A DNA stretch of 64,000 nucleotides from 79-D21 sp022839995 (GTDB lineage: Bacteria; Synergistota; Synergistia; Synergistales; 79-D21): assembly GCA_022839995.1 (NCBI GenBank), contig JALHIN010000001.1:1-64000 (forward strand). Direction: 5' to 3'. The notes under the pieces are model-generated. The model saw nothing but the letters and a program-made list of their open reading frames with translations. It was not told the origin of the DNA and did no database searches. Positions within the stretch are counted from its first letter, which is position 1. Every line of letters starts with the position of its first letter. Made by a program: the position numbers and the translations under genes. Below, piece after piece: positions 25,281 to 34,713 of the stretch.

Positions 25281-25796
25281 TCAGAAGGCTTCGGGAGGGG
25301 CTACGGGGAGCCCCTCCATCTCTTTCCGATCTTCCCTTGTCTTGAACACGGCGGCTTTGTTGAGAGATCCAAGTCGTTCCGCCAGGGATGTGTCATCGAG
25401 CGCGAGGATCCGAACCGCCAGGATGGCTGCGTTTTTCCCTGCATCGATCCCGACCGCGCCGACGGGAACGCCGGGGGGCATCTGCGTCACCGCGAGAAGC
25501 GCATCGTTCCCCCCCAGCGTGCCCGAGGAGACGGGAACACCGATGACGGGAAGGCTTGTGTGTGCGGCAAGAACCCCTGGAAGTGCAGCGGAAAGGCCTG
25601 CGATTCCGATCAGGACCTTCAGGCCCCTGGATGCCGCTTTTTTCGCATACGCGACAGCGTCTTCAGGCGTCCGATGGGCAGATGCGACGGTGATCTCGAA
25701 TGGAACTCCGACTTCGACCAAGGTTTCGGCAACCTTCTTTCCCACAAAAAGGTCCGATTTCGATCCGAGTACAATTCCGACAAGAGGGCCGGCCAT
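25281..25796 (-). CDS. purE: 5-(carboxyamino)imidazole ribonucleotide mutase (PurE)
   Basis: Purine step moving the carboxylate to form CAIR. The 171 residues show GSKSD, SAHRTPE, LPGVLA and QMPPGVPV. The position normally held by the second active-site histidine (AAHLPG in class I enzymes) is alanine here (Ala71). No purK is adjacent, so the enzyme might act directly on AIR and CO2, but this is inference. It is the last gene of the pur operon, with ATG after GGAGG. Confidence 0.94.
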   Translation of the reverse strand: MAGPLVGIVLGSKSDLFVGKKVAETLVEVGVPFEITVASAHRTPEDAVAYAKKAASRGLKVLIGIAGLSAALPGVLAAHTSLPVIGVPVSSGTLGGNDALLAVTQMPPGVPVGAVGIDAGKNAAILAVRILALDDTSLAERLGSLNKAAVFKTREDRKEMEGLPVAPPEAF

Positions 25797-25817
25797 GCGC
25801 TTCTCCTCCTTTTCTTG

Positions 25818-27110
25818 CTAGCAGGCTCCCCAAGGAGGGGAACTCGCTTTCGCAGAAATGTCCGTACGAAAATAGGCGTCCGTAAAGGCAATCTTTGCGG
25901 CCGCGCAATACGCTTTTTCGCGAGCCGCACCGAGGGTTTCCGCCAGTCCGACGACCGTTAGAACCCGCCCCCCCGATGTTACGAGCCCGGCTTCCGGATC
26001 AAGGGTTGTCCCGGCCTGAAAGACAATCACTCCTTCTTCTTTTTCTGCTTCTTCGATGCCGAGGATTCGATAGCCTTTCCTGTATTCACCGGGGTAGCCT
26101 CCCGAAGCGAGCACGACCCCGACCGCGGTTTTACGGGCCTGGCTCCACTGGACCCGATGAAGCCGTTTTTCACAGGCGGCCTCGACGACCTCTGCCCAGT
26201 CTCCGGGGAAGGCGGCGAGGACGACCTGGGCTTCTGGATCACCCAACCGGACGTTGTACTCGAGGACCCTGCAGTTTCGCCTGTTGTCGACCATCAGTCC
26301 CGCATAGATGATTCCGCAGAAATCGATCCCCTCTGAAGAAAGTCCTCGCACGGTCGGTTCGAGAATCTGCCTTTGAATCTGATCGAGTAGATCCGCGTCT
26401 GCCCAGGGGACCGGGCAATACGCCCCCATGCCTCCTGTGTTGGGGCCTCGGTCGCCGTCGAAAATCCGCTTGTGATCCTGGCTGGAAGGAAGCTGGCGTA
26501 CCGTCCTTCCGTCGGTGACCGCAAGAATCGTGATTTCGGTCCCAGGCAGGAAATCTTCGATTACGACCGTTTTCCCGGCCTCATTGAGCTCCGCTTCGAC
26601 AAGCAGGCGGCGGCAAATTCCAAGGGCCTCTTCCATCGTATCGGGAAGAAACGCCCCTTTTCCGGCAGCGAGGCCGTCTGCCTTGACCACGTAAGGGGGA
26701 TTCCTCTTCCGAAGAGCCGCTTCCGCTTGTTCCATATCGGAAACGATGTCAAAAGGGGCAGTCGGGATTCCGTGACGTTTCATGAACTGCTTCGCAAACG
26801 CCTTGCTGCCCTCCAGCATCGCACCGTTTCTTCCAGGCCCGAACACGGTGATTCCCGCTTTTCTAAGGGAATCCGCCACTCCGGCAACAAGAGGCGCTTC
26901 GGGACCTGCGAACACACAATCGACACTGGTTTCGCGGGCGATTTGAAGGACTGCGGCGGAATCGCAGGGATCGATGGAAAAACAGGTTCCGAATCGGGCG
27001 ATGCCCGGATTTCCCGGTGCAGCAAAGAGCGCCTCGACTTTCGGCGACTTGTTCAGGGCCCAGGCGATAGCGTGTTCCCGAGCTCCACCGCCAAGAAGAA
27101 GTATCTTCAT
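25818..27110 (-). CDS. purD: Phosphoribosylamine-glycine ligase
   Basis: ATP-grasp enzyme joining glycine to phosphoribosylamine. Motifs: LLLGGGAREHA, FAGPEAPL, VKADGLAAGKG, SQDHKRIFDGDRGPNTGGMGAY, and EYNVRLGDPE. About 430 residues, full length. ATG at 27110 gives the usual MKILLLGGG start; an in-frame GTG at 27122 is an alternative. Confidence 0.96.
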   Translation of the reverse strand: MKILLLGGGAREHAIAWALNKSPKVEALFAAPGNPGIARFGTCFSIDPCDSAAVLQIARETSVDCVFAGPEAPLVAGVADSLRKAGITVFGPGRNGAMLEGSKAFAKQFMKRHGIPTAPFDIVSDMEQAEAALRKRNPPYVVKADGLAAGKGAFLPDTMEEALGICRRLLVEAELNEAGKTVVIEDFLPGTEITILAVTDGRTVRQLPSSQDHKRIFDGDRGPNTGGMGAYCPVPWADADLLDQIQRQILEPTVRGLSSEGIDFCGIIYAGLMVDNRRNCRVLEYNVRLGDPEAQVVLAAFPGDWAEVVEAACEKRLHRVQWSQARKTAVGVVLASGGYPGEYRKGYRILGIEEAEKEEGVIVFQAGTTLDPEAGLVTSGGRVLTVVGLAETLGAAREKAYCAAAKIAFTDAYFRTDISAKASSPPWGAC

Positions 27111-27131
27111 TGGGTCTCTCACTCCTTCCCC

Positions 27132-28658
27132 TTAATGTCGAAAGGTCCTCCTGCCGGAGATGAAGAGGGAGATGCCTTTTGACTTTGCGGATTCGAAGAC
27201 TTCCTGATCCCGAATCGAACCGCCGGGCTGGATGATCGCGGAGATGCCCGCGGCGGCAGCGAGCTCGATGCTGTCGGGGAAGGGGAAAAATGCGTCGCTG
27301 GCAAGGACGGCCCCGCGTGCACCTTCTCCGGCTTTGGCGAGGGCCCACTGGACGGCATCGACCCGGCTCGTGAACCCGCGGCCGATTCCAAGCGTGCTTC
27401 CCCCGGAAGCTACGACGATCGCGTTGCTTTTGCTCAGTGCGGTGCATTTCCAGGCAAAGAGGAGGTCTGGCCACAAATCCCTTCTTGGCGTTCCGATCCA
27501 TTGCCCTTCCATTTCGGCCGGCAATGGCGGCAAAGCGTCTTCCTGGACGAGGACGCCGCTCCAGGTTCCGGTGAACTGGAAGGGGCTTACGCGCCCGCCG
27601 TTCCATTGGATCACCCGTAAACCGGGACGCTGGGAAGAAAGAAAATCCAGGACATCCGGCGCAAAGGAAGGGGCAACGAGCACTTCCGTGAAATTGGCGG
27701 CGATCCTTTCAGCGGTCTTCATGTCAAGTTCACGCGTCAGTCCGACGATACCTCCGAATGCGGAAACCGGGTCGCATTGAACGGCATTCAGGTAGGCTTG
27801 TTCCAGGTCGGAGTGGATGGAAATCCCCGAGGGGGTGGTGTGCTTGATGACGATGGCCGCAGGGTCGGCCTGGAAAAGGGCACAACCCCGAAGGGCCGCA
27901 TCCAGGTCCAAGATGTTGTTGTACGACATCTCCTTGCCCGAAAGCTGTTTCCAGGGAAGATCCGACAGGGGGGGTAGCGCCAGCGTGGCCTCCTGGTGCG
28001 GGTTTTCTCCGTAGCGAAGCTTCAAGGAAGGCTTCAGGACGAGGGGGATCGTTTCGTCCAGCCGCTGGGCCTTGCCGACTTCCTTGGAGATGCCGTGAAA
28101 AATCGTTGCATCGTAGGAAGCCGTCATGGCGAAACCCTTTAGAGCAAGCTCCTGGCGGGTCTTCAGGGAGACGTTCCCTTCGTTTTCCAGTTGTTCGAGT
28201 GCCCTTGAATAATCGGACGGATCCGTGAGCAGAACGACCTGATGGTAGTTTTTGGCCGCAGCACGGATCAGGGTCACTCCGCCTATGTCGATGTTTTCGA
28301 GGAGGGTTTCAAGGTCGGCACCCTTTCGTGAAACGGCTTCAAATGGGTAAAGGTTGCAGACGACCATATCGATCAAGGGGATCCCGAACCGTTCAACGTC
28401 GTTCAGGTCTTCCTCGAAGTGGCGCCTCGCAAGGATTCCGCCGAAAATCGAAGGATGGAGTGTTTTCACTCTTCCGCCCAGCATGTGGGGATACCCGGTC
28501 AGGTCCGCCACTTCCTTTATGCTCAAACCCGCTTCACGGAGAACCGTTGCTGTGCCGGAACTGGAAACGATCTCCCATCCGGCCCTGGAAAGACCCTTTG
28601 CCAGGTCAACGACGCCTTCTTTGTTCCAAACTGAAATAAGGACTCTTTTCTCGCTCAT
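27132..28658 (-). CDS. purH: Bifunctional AICAR formyltransferase/IMP cyclohydrolase
   Basis: Catalyses the last two steps to IMP. The N-terminal cyclohydrolase (residues 1-200) has KTLHPSIFGG and NLYPFEA. The C-terminal transformylase has RYGENPHQEA and the catalytic Lys-His pair at 272-273 in KHTTPSG, where the common form is KHxNPCG. 508 residues. The stop precedes purD by 21 nt, and the start overlaps purN by 4 nt. Confidence 0.97.
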   Translation of the reverse strand: MSEKRVLISVWNKEGVVDLAKGLSRAGWEIVSSSGTATVLREAGLSIKEVADLTGYPHMLGGRVKTLHPSIFGGILARRHFEEDLNDVERFGIPLIDMVVCNLYPFEAVSRKGADLETLLENIDIGGVTLIRAAAKNYHQVVLLTDPSDYSRALEQLENEGNVSLKTRQELALKGFAMTASYDATIFHGISKEVGKAQRLDETIPLVLKPSLKLRYGENPHQEATLALPPLSDLPWKQLSGKEMSYNNILDLDAALRGCALFQADPAAIVIKHTTPSGISIHSDLEQAYLNAVQCDPVSAFGGIVGLTRELDMKTAERIAANFTEVLVAPSFAPDVLDFLSSQRPGLRVIQWNGGRVSPFQFTGTWSGVLVQEDALPPLPAEMEGQWIGTPRRDLWPDLLFAWKCTALSKSNAIVVASGGSTLGIGRGFTSRVDAVQWALAKAGEGARGAVLASDAFFPFPDSIELAAAAGISAIIQPGGSIRDQEVFESAKSKGISLFISGRRTFRH

Positions 28659-29254
28659 CCTTCGGATCTCCTTTCGGCAACTCTGATTTTTCCCTTGAAT
28701 AGCCCTCTCAGGGTGCTCCAGTAAAGGCGGTGCTCCACCTCGTGTATCCGTGCCTCTAGGGATTCAAGGGTTTCTCCCTCCCTGATCCTGACCGCCCTCT
28801 GGGCCAGGATGGTTCCGTGGTCAACCTGTTCGTCGACGAGGTGAACGGTCACGCCGGTAATTTTCACGCCATACCGCCAGGCTTGGCCGATCGCATCCAG
28901 TCCCGGAAATGCCGGGAGCAGGGAAGGGTGAATGTTGACGATCCTGCCCGGGTAGGCTGAAACAAAGCCGGTCGACAGGACCTTCATGAAACCGGCGAGG
29001 AGGATCCAGTCGACACCGCGAGAATCCAGGCACCGGTGCAGGGCATCCTCGAAAGCCTCCCTGCCCATTGACCGGTAGGGGAAAGCGATTGTTTCGACCC
29101 CGAGTTCTCCGGCTGCTTTTAGGCCTGCCGCGCCGGGATTGTCGGTCGCGACGAGGACGACCTCTCCAGGAAGGTCTCCTGACCGGAACCTTTGGAGTAA
29201 AGCCAGCATGTTCGTCCCCTTCCCGGAAATCAGGATGGCGATCCTTGGTTTCAT
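28655..29254 (-). CDS. purN: Phosphoribosylglycinamide formyltransferase
   Basis: Transfers formyl from formyl-tetrahydrofolate to GAR. The 199 residues show ILISGKGTNM, the catalytic N-I-H motif in IVNIHPSLLPAFPG, and HLVDEQVDHGTI with the catalytic aspartate. It overlaps purM and purH by 4 nt each. Confidence 0.97.
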   Translation of the reverse strand: MKPRIAILISGKGTNMLALLQRFRSGDLPGEVVLVATDNPGAAGLKAAGELGVETIAFPYRSMGREAFEDALHRCLDSRGVDWILLAGFMKVLSTGFVSAYPGRIVNIHPSLLPAFPGLDAIGQAWRYGVKITGVTVHLVDEQVDHGTILAQRAVRIREGETLESLEARIHEVEHRLYWSTLRGLFKGKIRVAERRSEG

Positions 29255-30240
29255 TCGATTTCTCCGATCAGGAGGGGAGACTCCCCGATCGTTTCCAGAG
29301 AGGCGAGCAATTGTTCCAGGTCACCCGGAGAAACGATAAAAACGTAACCGATCCCCAGATTGAACACCCTTCTCATTTCCTCTTCAGGGACTCCCTTTTC
29401 CTGGATGAGTGAGAAGACCTTACCGTAAGACCAGGTTCCGTAATCGATTCGTAGCCTGCACCCGGGCGGGAGGACCCTGGAGACGTTTTCTTCCAGGCCA
29501 CCTCCGGTGATGTGTGCCATCCCCTTCACGACCCCGGTCGAAGCTCCCTGTAGGGCGGCTCTGACGTAAAGACGGGTCGGGGCCAGGAGCATCTTCCAGA
29601 GGGGTTCTTCACACCCTGCAGGAGTGGAAAGGAGGCTCTCGCTTCCCTCTACTTCCAGCAAGGCTTTCCGTACAAGGGAAAACCCGTTGCTGTGAAGACC
29701 GGAACTCGCCAGGCCGACCACCAGGTCTTTCGGGCGGATCGATTTCCCGTCGACTAGGGCGGACTCACGGACGACACCGACTGCAAAACCGGCAAGATCG
29801 AATCCGTCGGGGGGGTAGACTCCGGGCATTTCCGCCGTTTCTCCCCCGAGCAGGGCGCACCCCGACTCGACACAAGCCGACTGGATCGAGTTCAGGATCG
29901 GTTCGAACCGTTCAACGTCAAGCCTGCCGCAGGCGATGTAGTCCAGGAAAAACAAGGGGCGCGCCCCGCAGGTGACGAGATCGTTCACGCTCATGGCAAC
30001 AAGGTCTTGCCCCAGAAATTCCAAGTGTCCGCAGGACCTTGCGATCTCGATTTTCGTTCCTACCCCGTCGCAACAGGCGGCGAGAAGGGTTTCACCGTCG
30101 AGGCGATAGAGACCGCTGAACCCCCCGATCCCGCCGACGACGTTCGGATTCGGAGCCTGGCCGGTGATGGCCTTGATCTTCTGAACAAAGAGGTTGCCCC
30201 GATCGATGCTGACTCCCGAAGCGTCATAGGTCAGACCCAT
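29251..30240 (-). CDS. purM: Phosphoribosylformylglycinamidine cyclo-ligase
   Basis: Closes the imidazole ring to form AIR. The 329 residues carry GGFSGLY, DGVGTK, VNDLVTCGA, LLGGETAEMPG and HITGGGL. ATG at 30240 sits 6 nt after GGGAGGGG; the longer frame upstream lies inside purF. It overlaps the purF 3' end by 17 nt. Confidence 0.97.
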   Translation of the reverse strand: MGLTYDASGVSIDRGNLFVQKIKAITGQAPNPNVVGGIGGFSGLYRLDGETLLAACCDGVGTKIEIARSCGHLEFLGQDLVAMSVNDLVTCGARPLFFLDYIACGRLDVERFEPILNSIQSACVESGCALLGGETAEMPGVYPPDGFDLAGFAVGVVRESALVDGKSIRPKDLVVGLASSGLHSNGFSLVRKALLEVEGSESLLSTPAGCEEPLWKMLLAPTRLYVRAALQGASTGVVKGMAHITGGGLEENVSRVLPPGCRLRIDYGTWSYGKVFSLIQEKGVPEEEMRRVFNLGIGYVFIVSPGDLEQLLASLETIGESPLLIGEIE

Positions 30241-31597
30241 CTTCGTCCCCTCCCTGGAGATAATCCCCTGTAAAACAGGCGGTGCAGAGTTCGCACCGCG
30301 GTTTCCCGATCGCAGACACGAGATCCTCCGCCGACATGTAAAGCAGGGAATCCGCTCCGACCATTTTTTCAAGGCTCGGCAAATCCAGTTGGGCAGCTGC
30401 CAGTTCTTCGCACGTCGGGGTATCGATTCCATAATAGCAGGGGAACCGGACAGGAGGGGATGCAATTCGCAAATGGACTGCGGAAGCCCCGTTTTCCCGC
30501 ATCATGTTGACGATCCGGCGAGCTGTGGTCCCCCGAACGATCGAATCATCCACGACGACAACCTCACGGTCTTTCAGCAATTCGCGTATCGGGTTCAGCT
30601 TGATTCTGACCCCGAGGTTCCGGACTAGATCCGTTGGCTGGATGAAGGTCCTTCCAACGTATCGGTTCCTGACAACCGCAATTTCGAACGGTTTTCCCGA
30701 AGCTTCCGAGTACCCCAGGGCCGCCAGCGTTCCGCTGTCCGGCATGCCGGTGACGAAATCGGCGGAAGGGGACGGAGCCCCGGCTGCCAGTCTTTCCCCT
30801 AGAGCCTTCCTGACCTTGTAGACAGACCTGCCGTCAATGACGCTGTCCGGGCGGGCGAAATAGACGTATTCGAAGGAACAGGCATAGTGCCTTGTGGTGC
30901 GCACCGGAATTCGCAACGATTTGATTCCGGTTGAATCGATCATGACGATCTCACCCGGTTCGACGTCCCGGATGAACTGTGCCCCGACAATGTCAAGCGC
31001 ACAGGTTTCCGAGGCGATGTAGGTCACGTCACCCCTTTTTCCCAGCACGAGAGGCCGGAACCCCCAGGGATCCCTCGCTCCAATGAGTCGCTTTCCCAGC
31101 AGAACGGAAAGACTGTAGGCCCCCCTGAGACGCCTGAGCGAATCGACGAGTGCATCGAGGGGCGGCTTGTGGGATTGATGCGCCATGAGGTGAATGATAA
31201 CCTCGGTATCCGTCGTGGATTGGAAGATCGCCCCCCGGTTTTCCAGGTACCGGCGGATTCCATCGGCGTTCGTGAGATTCCCGTTATGGGCGATCGCGAT
31301 GGGGCCGCGGGCATATTTCGCTGCCAGCGGTTGTGCGTTCGCAAGGAGGGATTCGCCGGTGGTGGAGTAGCGAACGTGCCCGATCGCACATCCTGCCTGG
31401 ATGGACGCCAGTTTTTTCTGGTCCAGGGCAATGTGGACGAGGCCCATGCCTTTCAGGCTGTGGATGTTCTCTTCGCCGTTGATCCAGGAAATGCCCGCAG
31501 ATTCCTGCCCCCGATGCTGCAGGGCATAGAGTCCGAGGTAGACGTCTTCCAGAACCGAGCTGCCGGAAGGGGAGAAGGCACCGAAAACACCGCACAT
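30224..31597 (-). CDS. purF: Amidophosphoribosyltransferase
   Basis: First committed step of purine synthesis. The protein begins MCGVFG, so the glutaminase nucleophile Cys2 is exposed by methionine removal with no propeptide. The PRPP loop is VVVDDSIVRGTT. Cysteines in HYACSF, RFPCYYG and CELCTACF match the [4Fe-4S] ligands of the Bacillus-type, oxygen-sensitive enzyme. 457 residues. Confidence 0.97.
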   Translation of the reverse strand: MCGVFGAFSPSGSSVLEDVYLGLYALQHRGQESAGISWINGEENIHSLKGMGLVHIALDQKKLASIQAGCAIGHVRYSTTGESLLANAQPLAAKYARGPIAIAHNGNLTNADGIRRYLENRGAIFQSTTDTEVIIHLMAHQSHKPPLDALVDSLRRLRGAYSLSVLLGKRLIGARDPWGFRPLVLGKRGDVTYIASETCALDIVGAQFIRDVEPGEIVMIDSTGIKSLRIPVRTTRHYACSFEYVYFARPDSVIDGRSVYKVRKALGERLAAGAPSPSADFVTGMPDSGTLAALGYSEASGKPFEIAVVRNRYVGRTFIQPTDLVRNLGVRIKLNPIRELLKDREVVVVDDSIVRGTTARRIVNMMRENGASAVHLRIASPPVRFPCYYGIDTPTCEELAAAQLDLPSLEKMVGADSLLYMSAEDLVSAIGKPRCELCTACFTGDYLQGGDEDGSDL

Positions 31598-31600
31598 GGT

Positions 31601-33754
31601 TTAGGCCCCTTTCCAAGCGTTTGCAAGAATCTGCAGGGGGATGGGATCGGATTGCGGCAGGCACAGGGCGTCTCCCCCGACCAGCCCGATTTGCCGGATA
31701 GGAAACCCTTTCCAAGTTCGCGTGAACTCGGGAACGTTCCTGGCCGGAACCGCATAAAGGGCTCGAGCTCCGCCTTCCGCAAAAAACACTGCCACGGGAT
31801 GAGTGGGAAATTCCAGGGAGATCCTGGCTCCGATCCCCGAGGCGATCGACTCTTTCCCCAGCGCGATTGCCAATCCTCCTCCCAGCAAGGGGATTGCGCT
31901 GTCTGCAAGTTTTTTTGCCGCAGTCATGACTGCCCTTTCCATGAAATCGGCCTCCATCTGGGGGGAAGGCGGGAGGGGACGGCCGGACAAGTGCTTCAGA
32001 AAGAACTTCTGGAAATGGGAACCGGGGATGGATGCGTTTTCCATTCCCACCAGGAAGAGAAAGTCGCCTTTTTTCCAGTTTCCGGGAAGAAGCGGCGAAC
32101 AGGAAGCCTCGATGATTCCAACCGAACACACGAGCGGAGTAGGCGGAATGGATCGGCCTGCGGTTTCGTTGTAGAGACTGACGTTTCCTGAAACGACCGG
32201 GCAGGACAGGTCCCTGCAGCAATCTGCAAGTCCCTTGACCGCTTCCGAAAATTCCCAGAACTGCTCGGGGTTTTCGGGAGAAGGAAAGTTCAGGCAGTTG
32301 GTCATCCCAAGGTGTTTTGCCCCGCTTACCCAAAGCGGGCGCAGTGAACGGGCCATCGTTTCATAGCCTCCCCTGTAGGGGTCAAGGCTACAGATCCAGG
32401 GCAGCGCCTCCATGGAAATCGCAACCAGATTCCCATTTTCCTTGATCCGAAGGATGCTGACGGGTGCACCGGGCCCCTGTACGGTATTCACCTGGACCAT
32501 GCTGTCGTATTGCCTTGTAATCCAGGCTTTTTCCTTCAGGGAAGGGGAGGCTATAAGGCTAAGCAACGGTCGCGAAAGGTCTTCGGAAAATCCGGTAGTG
32601 GGAAAATCGAAGGACTGGCGTTGATCCAGGTCCCTCGGGCGTTCGGCAGGCCAGCTGATTTCGGGGTACCCCCCACCGATCAGGGAGGCGGGAAGATCCG
32701 CGAAAACTTCGCCTCCCTTTCGGAGGATGAAGCGGTTTCCTTCGATCGTTTCGCCGATGACGGCGCAATCCAGGTCCCATTTCTTCCCAAGGGCCAGGAC
32801 AGCCTCGAGGTTTTCCGGCCGAACGATCAGGAGCATTCGTTCCTGGGACTCCGATAGGGCGATCTCCCAGGCAACCATGTCCTCTTCGCGCAGGGGAACC
32901 CGATCCAGGTCGAGGATCATCCCGACGCCGCTTTTTGCCGCGATCTCGCTGGCAGAGGAGGTGATCCCGGCTGCACCCATGTCCTGCATAGTCGTCACGA
33001 GACCGTTTTCCAGGGCCTCCAGGCAGGCTTCGATCAAGAGCTTTTCCACGAAAGGGTCTCCAATCTGGACCTGCGGCCTGCTGGCTTTGGTGTCTTCACC
33101 CAGTTCCACGGACGCGAATGCCGCCCCTCCGATTCCGTCGCGGCCCGTCTTCGAACCTAGGAGGACGACCCAGTTGCCGGGTTCGGCGGTTTGCGAGCTC
33201 ACGATAGAGCCGGAAGCAACCAGGCCGATGCAAAACGCGTTCAGGAGAGGGTTGTCCTCGTACCGTTCATCGTACAGGGTCTTACCCCCGATTGTCGGAA
33301 CCCCCACGCAGTTCCCGTAGCCTCCAACGCCCTTGACGATTCCGTTTGAAAGACGGCATGTTTTTGCGGAATCGGGATTTCCGAAAAACAGGCCGTCAAG
33401 CGAGGCGATCGGCCGTGCTCCCATGGCAAGGATGTCCCGTATGATCCCCCCGACCCCGGTCGCTGCTCCCTGGTAGGGTTCCACGGCTGAAGGGTGGTTG
33501 TGGCTTTCGACTTTGAAGGCCAACCCCCACCCGTTTCCCGCATCGACGACGCCCGCGTTTTCGCCGACCCCTTTCAAAACCCGCTCCCCCTCTTTCGGGA
33601 AGAGCTTCAGGAGCGGCCTCGAGGACTTGTACGAGCAATGTTCGGACCACATGACTCCGAAGATCCGCAGTTCGGTTTCGTTGGGTTCGCGGCCGAGTTC
33701 CCGCAGGATAATCTCATATTCGTGAGAACGAAGGCCTGCTTTTTGAAAATCCAT
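31601..33754 (-). CDS. purL: Phosphoribosylformylglycinamidine synthase subunit PurL (small type)
   Basis: ATP-dependent synthetase subunit that works with PurQ and PurS. The 717 residues are the small form without a glutaminase domain. Visible are WSEHCSYKSS, KVESHNHPSAVEPYQGAATGVGG, TMQDMGAAG and the second-half VSGNVSLYNET. Neighbouring purQ and purS complete the three-part enzyme. Confidence 0.97.
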   Translation of the reverse strand: MDFQKAGLRSHEYEIILRELGREPNETELRIFGVMWSEHCSYKSSRPLLKLFPKEGERVLKGVGENAGVVDAGNGWGLAFKVESHNHPSAVEPYQGAATGVGGIIRDILAMGARPIASLDGLFFGNPDSAKTCRLSNGIVKGVGGYGNCVGVPTIGGKTLYDERYEDNPLLNAFCIGLVASGSIVSSQTAEPGNWVVLLGSKTGRDGIGGAAFASVELGEDTKASRPQVQIGDPFVEKLLIEACLEALENGLVTTMQDMGAAGITSSASEIAAKSGVGMILDLDRVPLREEDMVAWEIALSESQERMLLIVRPENLEAVLALGKKWDLDCAVIGETIEGNRFILRKGGEVFADLPASLIGGGYPEISWPAERPRDLDQRQSFDFPTTGFSEDLSRPLLSLIASPSLKEKAWITRQYDSMVQVNTVQGPGAPVSILRIKENGNLVAISMEALPWICSLDPYRGGYETMARSLRPLWVSGAKHLGMTNCLNFPSPENPEQFWEFSEAVKGLADCCRDLSCPVVSGNVSLYNETAGRSIPPTPLVCSVGIIEASCSPLLPGNWKKGDFLFLVGMENASIPGSHFQKFFLKHLSGRPLPPSPQMEADFMERAVMTAAKKLADSAIPLLGGGLAIALGKESIASGIGARISLEFPTHPVAVFFAEGGARALYAVPARNVPEFTRTWKGFPIRQIGLVGGDALCLPQSDPIPLQILANAWKGA

Positions 33755-34459
33755 TTACTTCGAGCCTCCCTCAAGCCAGGACTTGATGGAATTCCACATG
33801 CGAAGGCCGTCCGTTCCTCCGAGAATTCGTTCACTCGCCCGTTCAGGATGCGGCATGAGTCCAAGGACGTTTCCGTGCCTGTTCACGATCCCGGCGATTC
33901 CGTTCAACGAGCCGTTGGGGCTTTGCCGGATTCCGGCCGATCCATCCGCGGAAGCGTAACGGAACACGACCTGGCGGTTTTCTTCCAGCTCTTGCAACTC
34001 CTTCTCGGGCAGGAAGAAGAGGCCCTCATGGTGAGCGATGGGAAACTGGACGAGAGCTCCCTCCCGGTACGCGTTCGTGAACGGGGTGTCTGTCCTTTCG
34101 ACACGAAGGAGGCACGGGCTGCAGATAAATTCGAGGGTACTGTTCGAGAGAAGAGCTCCCGGCAAAAGGCCCGCTTCCGTGAGGACCTGGAAGCCGTTAC
34201 AAATGCCGAGAACCAGTCTGCCCTGCAGTGCATGCTCACGGACGGCACGAATGATGGGTGAGCGCGCAGCCATGGCGCCACAGCGGAGATAATCCCCGTA
34301 GGAAAACCCTCCCGGTAAAACCACCAGCTCGGTCCCTTCTGGTAGAACCGTTTCCTTGTGCCAAACGGGGGTTGCCGGAATCCCCGCAATCGTTCCGAGT
34401 GCGTGCAGGACGTCTCGGTCGCAGTTGCTGCCCGGAAAAACGACCACGGATGCGTTCAT
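33755..34459 (-). CDS. purQ: Phosphoribosylformylglycinamidine synthase glutaminase subunit
   Basis: Class I glutamine amidotransferase that feeds ammonia to PurL. The 234 residues contain VFPGSNCDRD, PGGFSYGDYLR, the nucleophile in LGICNGFQ and the catalytic His-x-Glu in MPHPER. ATG at 34459 is 7 nt after GGAGG and overlaps purS by 4 nt. Confidence 0.97.
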   Translation of the reverse strand: MNASVVVFPGSNCDRDVLHALGTIAGIPATPVWHKETVLPEGTELVVLPGGFSYGDYLRCGAMAARSPIIRAVREHALQGRLVLGICNGFQVLTEAGLLPGALLSNSTLEFICSPCLLRVERTDTPFTNAYREGALVQFPIAHHEGLFFLPEKELQELEENRQVVFRYASADGSAGIRQSPNGSLNGIAGIVNRHGNVLGLMPHPERASERILGGTDGLRMWNSIKSWLEGGSK

Positions 34460-34710
34460 CCAATTGCCTCCAGGGAAACCGAACTCGTTTCGATTAGCGG
34501 GTTGACCAGCAACTCCTCGCACATCGATTCCACGTATTGATTTGCCTCTGCGGGCGATTCCGCGGAAAGGACGATTACGATCGATTTCCCGATTCGCACT
34601 TCCTCGACGCTTTCGAAACCAAGGTTTTTCAGGCTCATCCGCACTGCTTTCCCTTGGGTGTCGAGGACGCCTTCTTTCAGAGAAACAAGGATACGTGCGC
34701 GAAACTTCAT
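34456..34710 (-). CDS. purS: Phosphoribosylformylglycinamidine synthase subunit PurS
   Basis: An 84-residue small subunit bridging PurL and PurQ. Typical pattern: LKEGVLDTQGKAV, LGFESVEEVRIGK, and C-terminal LLVNPLIE. It lies between purC and purQ. Confidence 0.96.
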   Translation of the reverse strand: MKFRARILVSLKEGVLDTQGKAVRMSLKNLGFESVEEVRIGKSIVIVLSAESPAEANQYVESMCEELLVNPLIETSSVSLEAIG

Positions 34711-34713
34711 TTC

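Noticed and set aside
26863..27606. Long Arg-rich open frame antisense to purD-purH, and many similar frames elsewhere
   Set aside because: Low-complexity Arg/Ser/Gly composition, no ribosome site, and lies wholly under well-identified genes.
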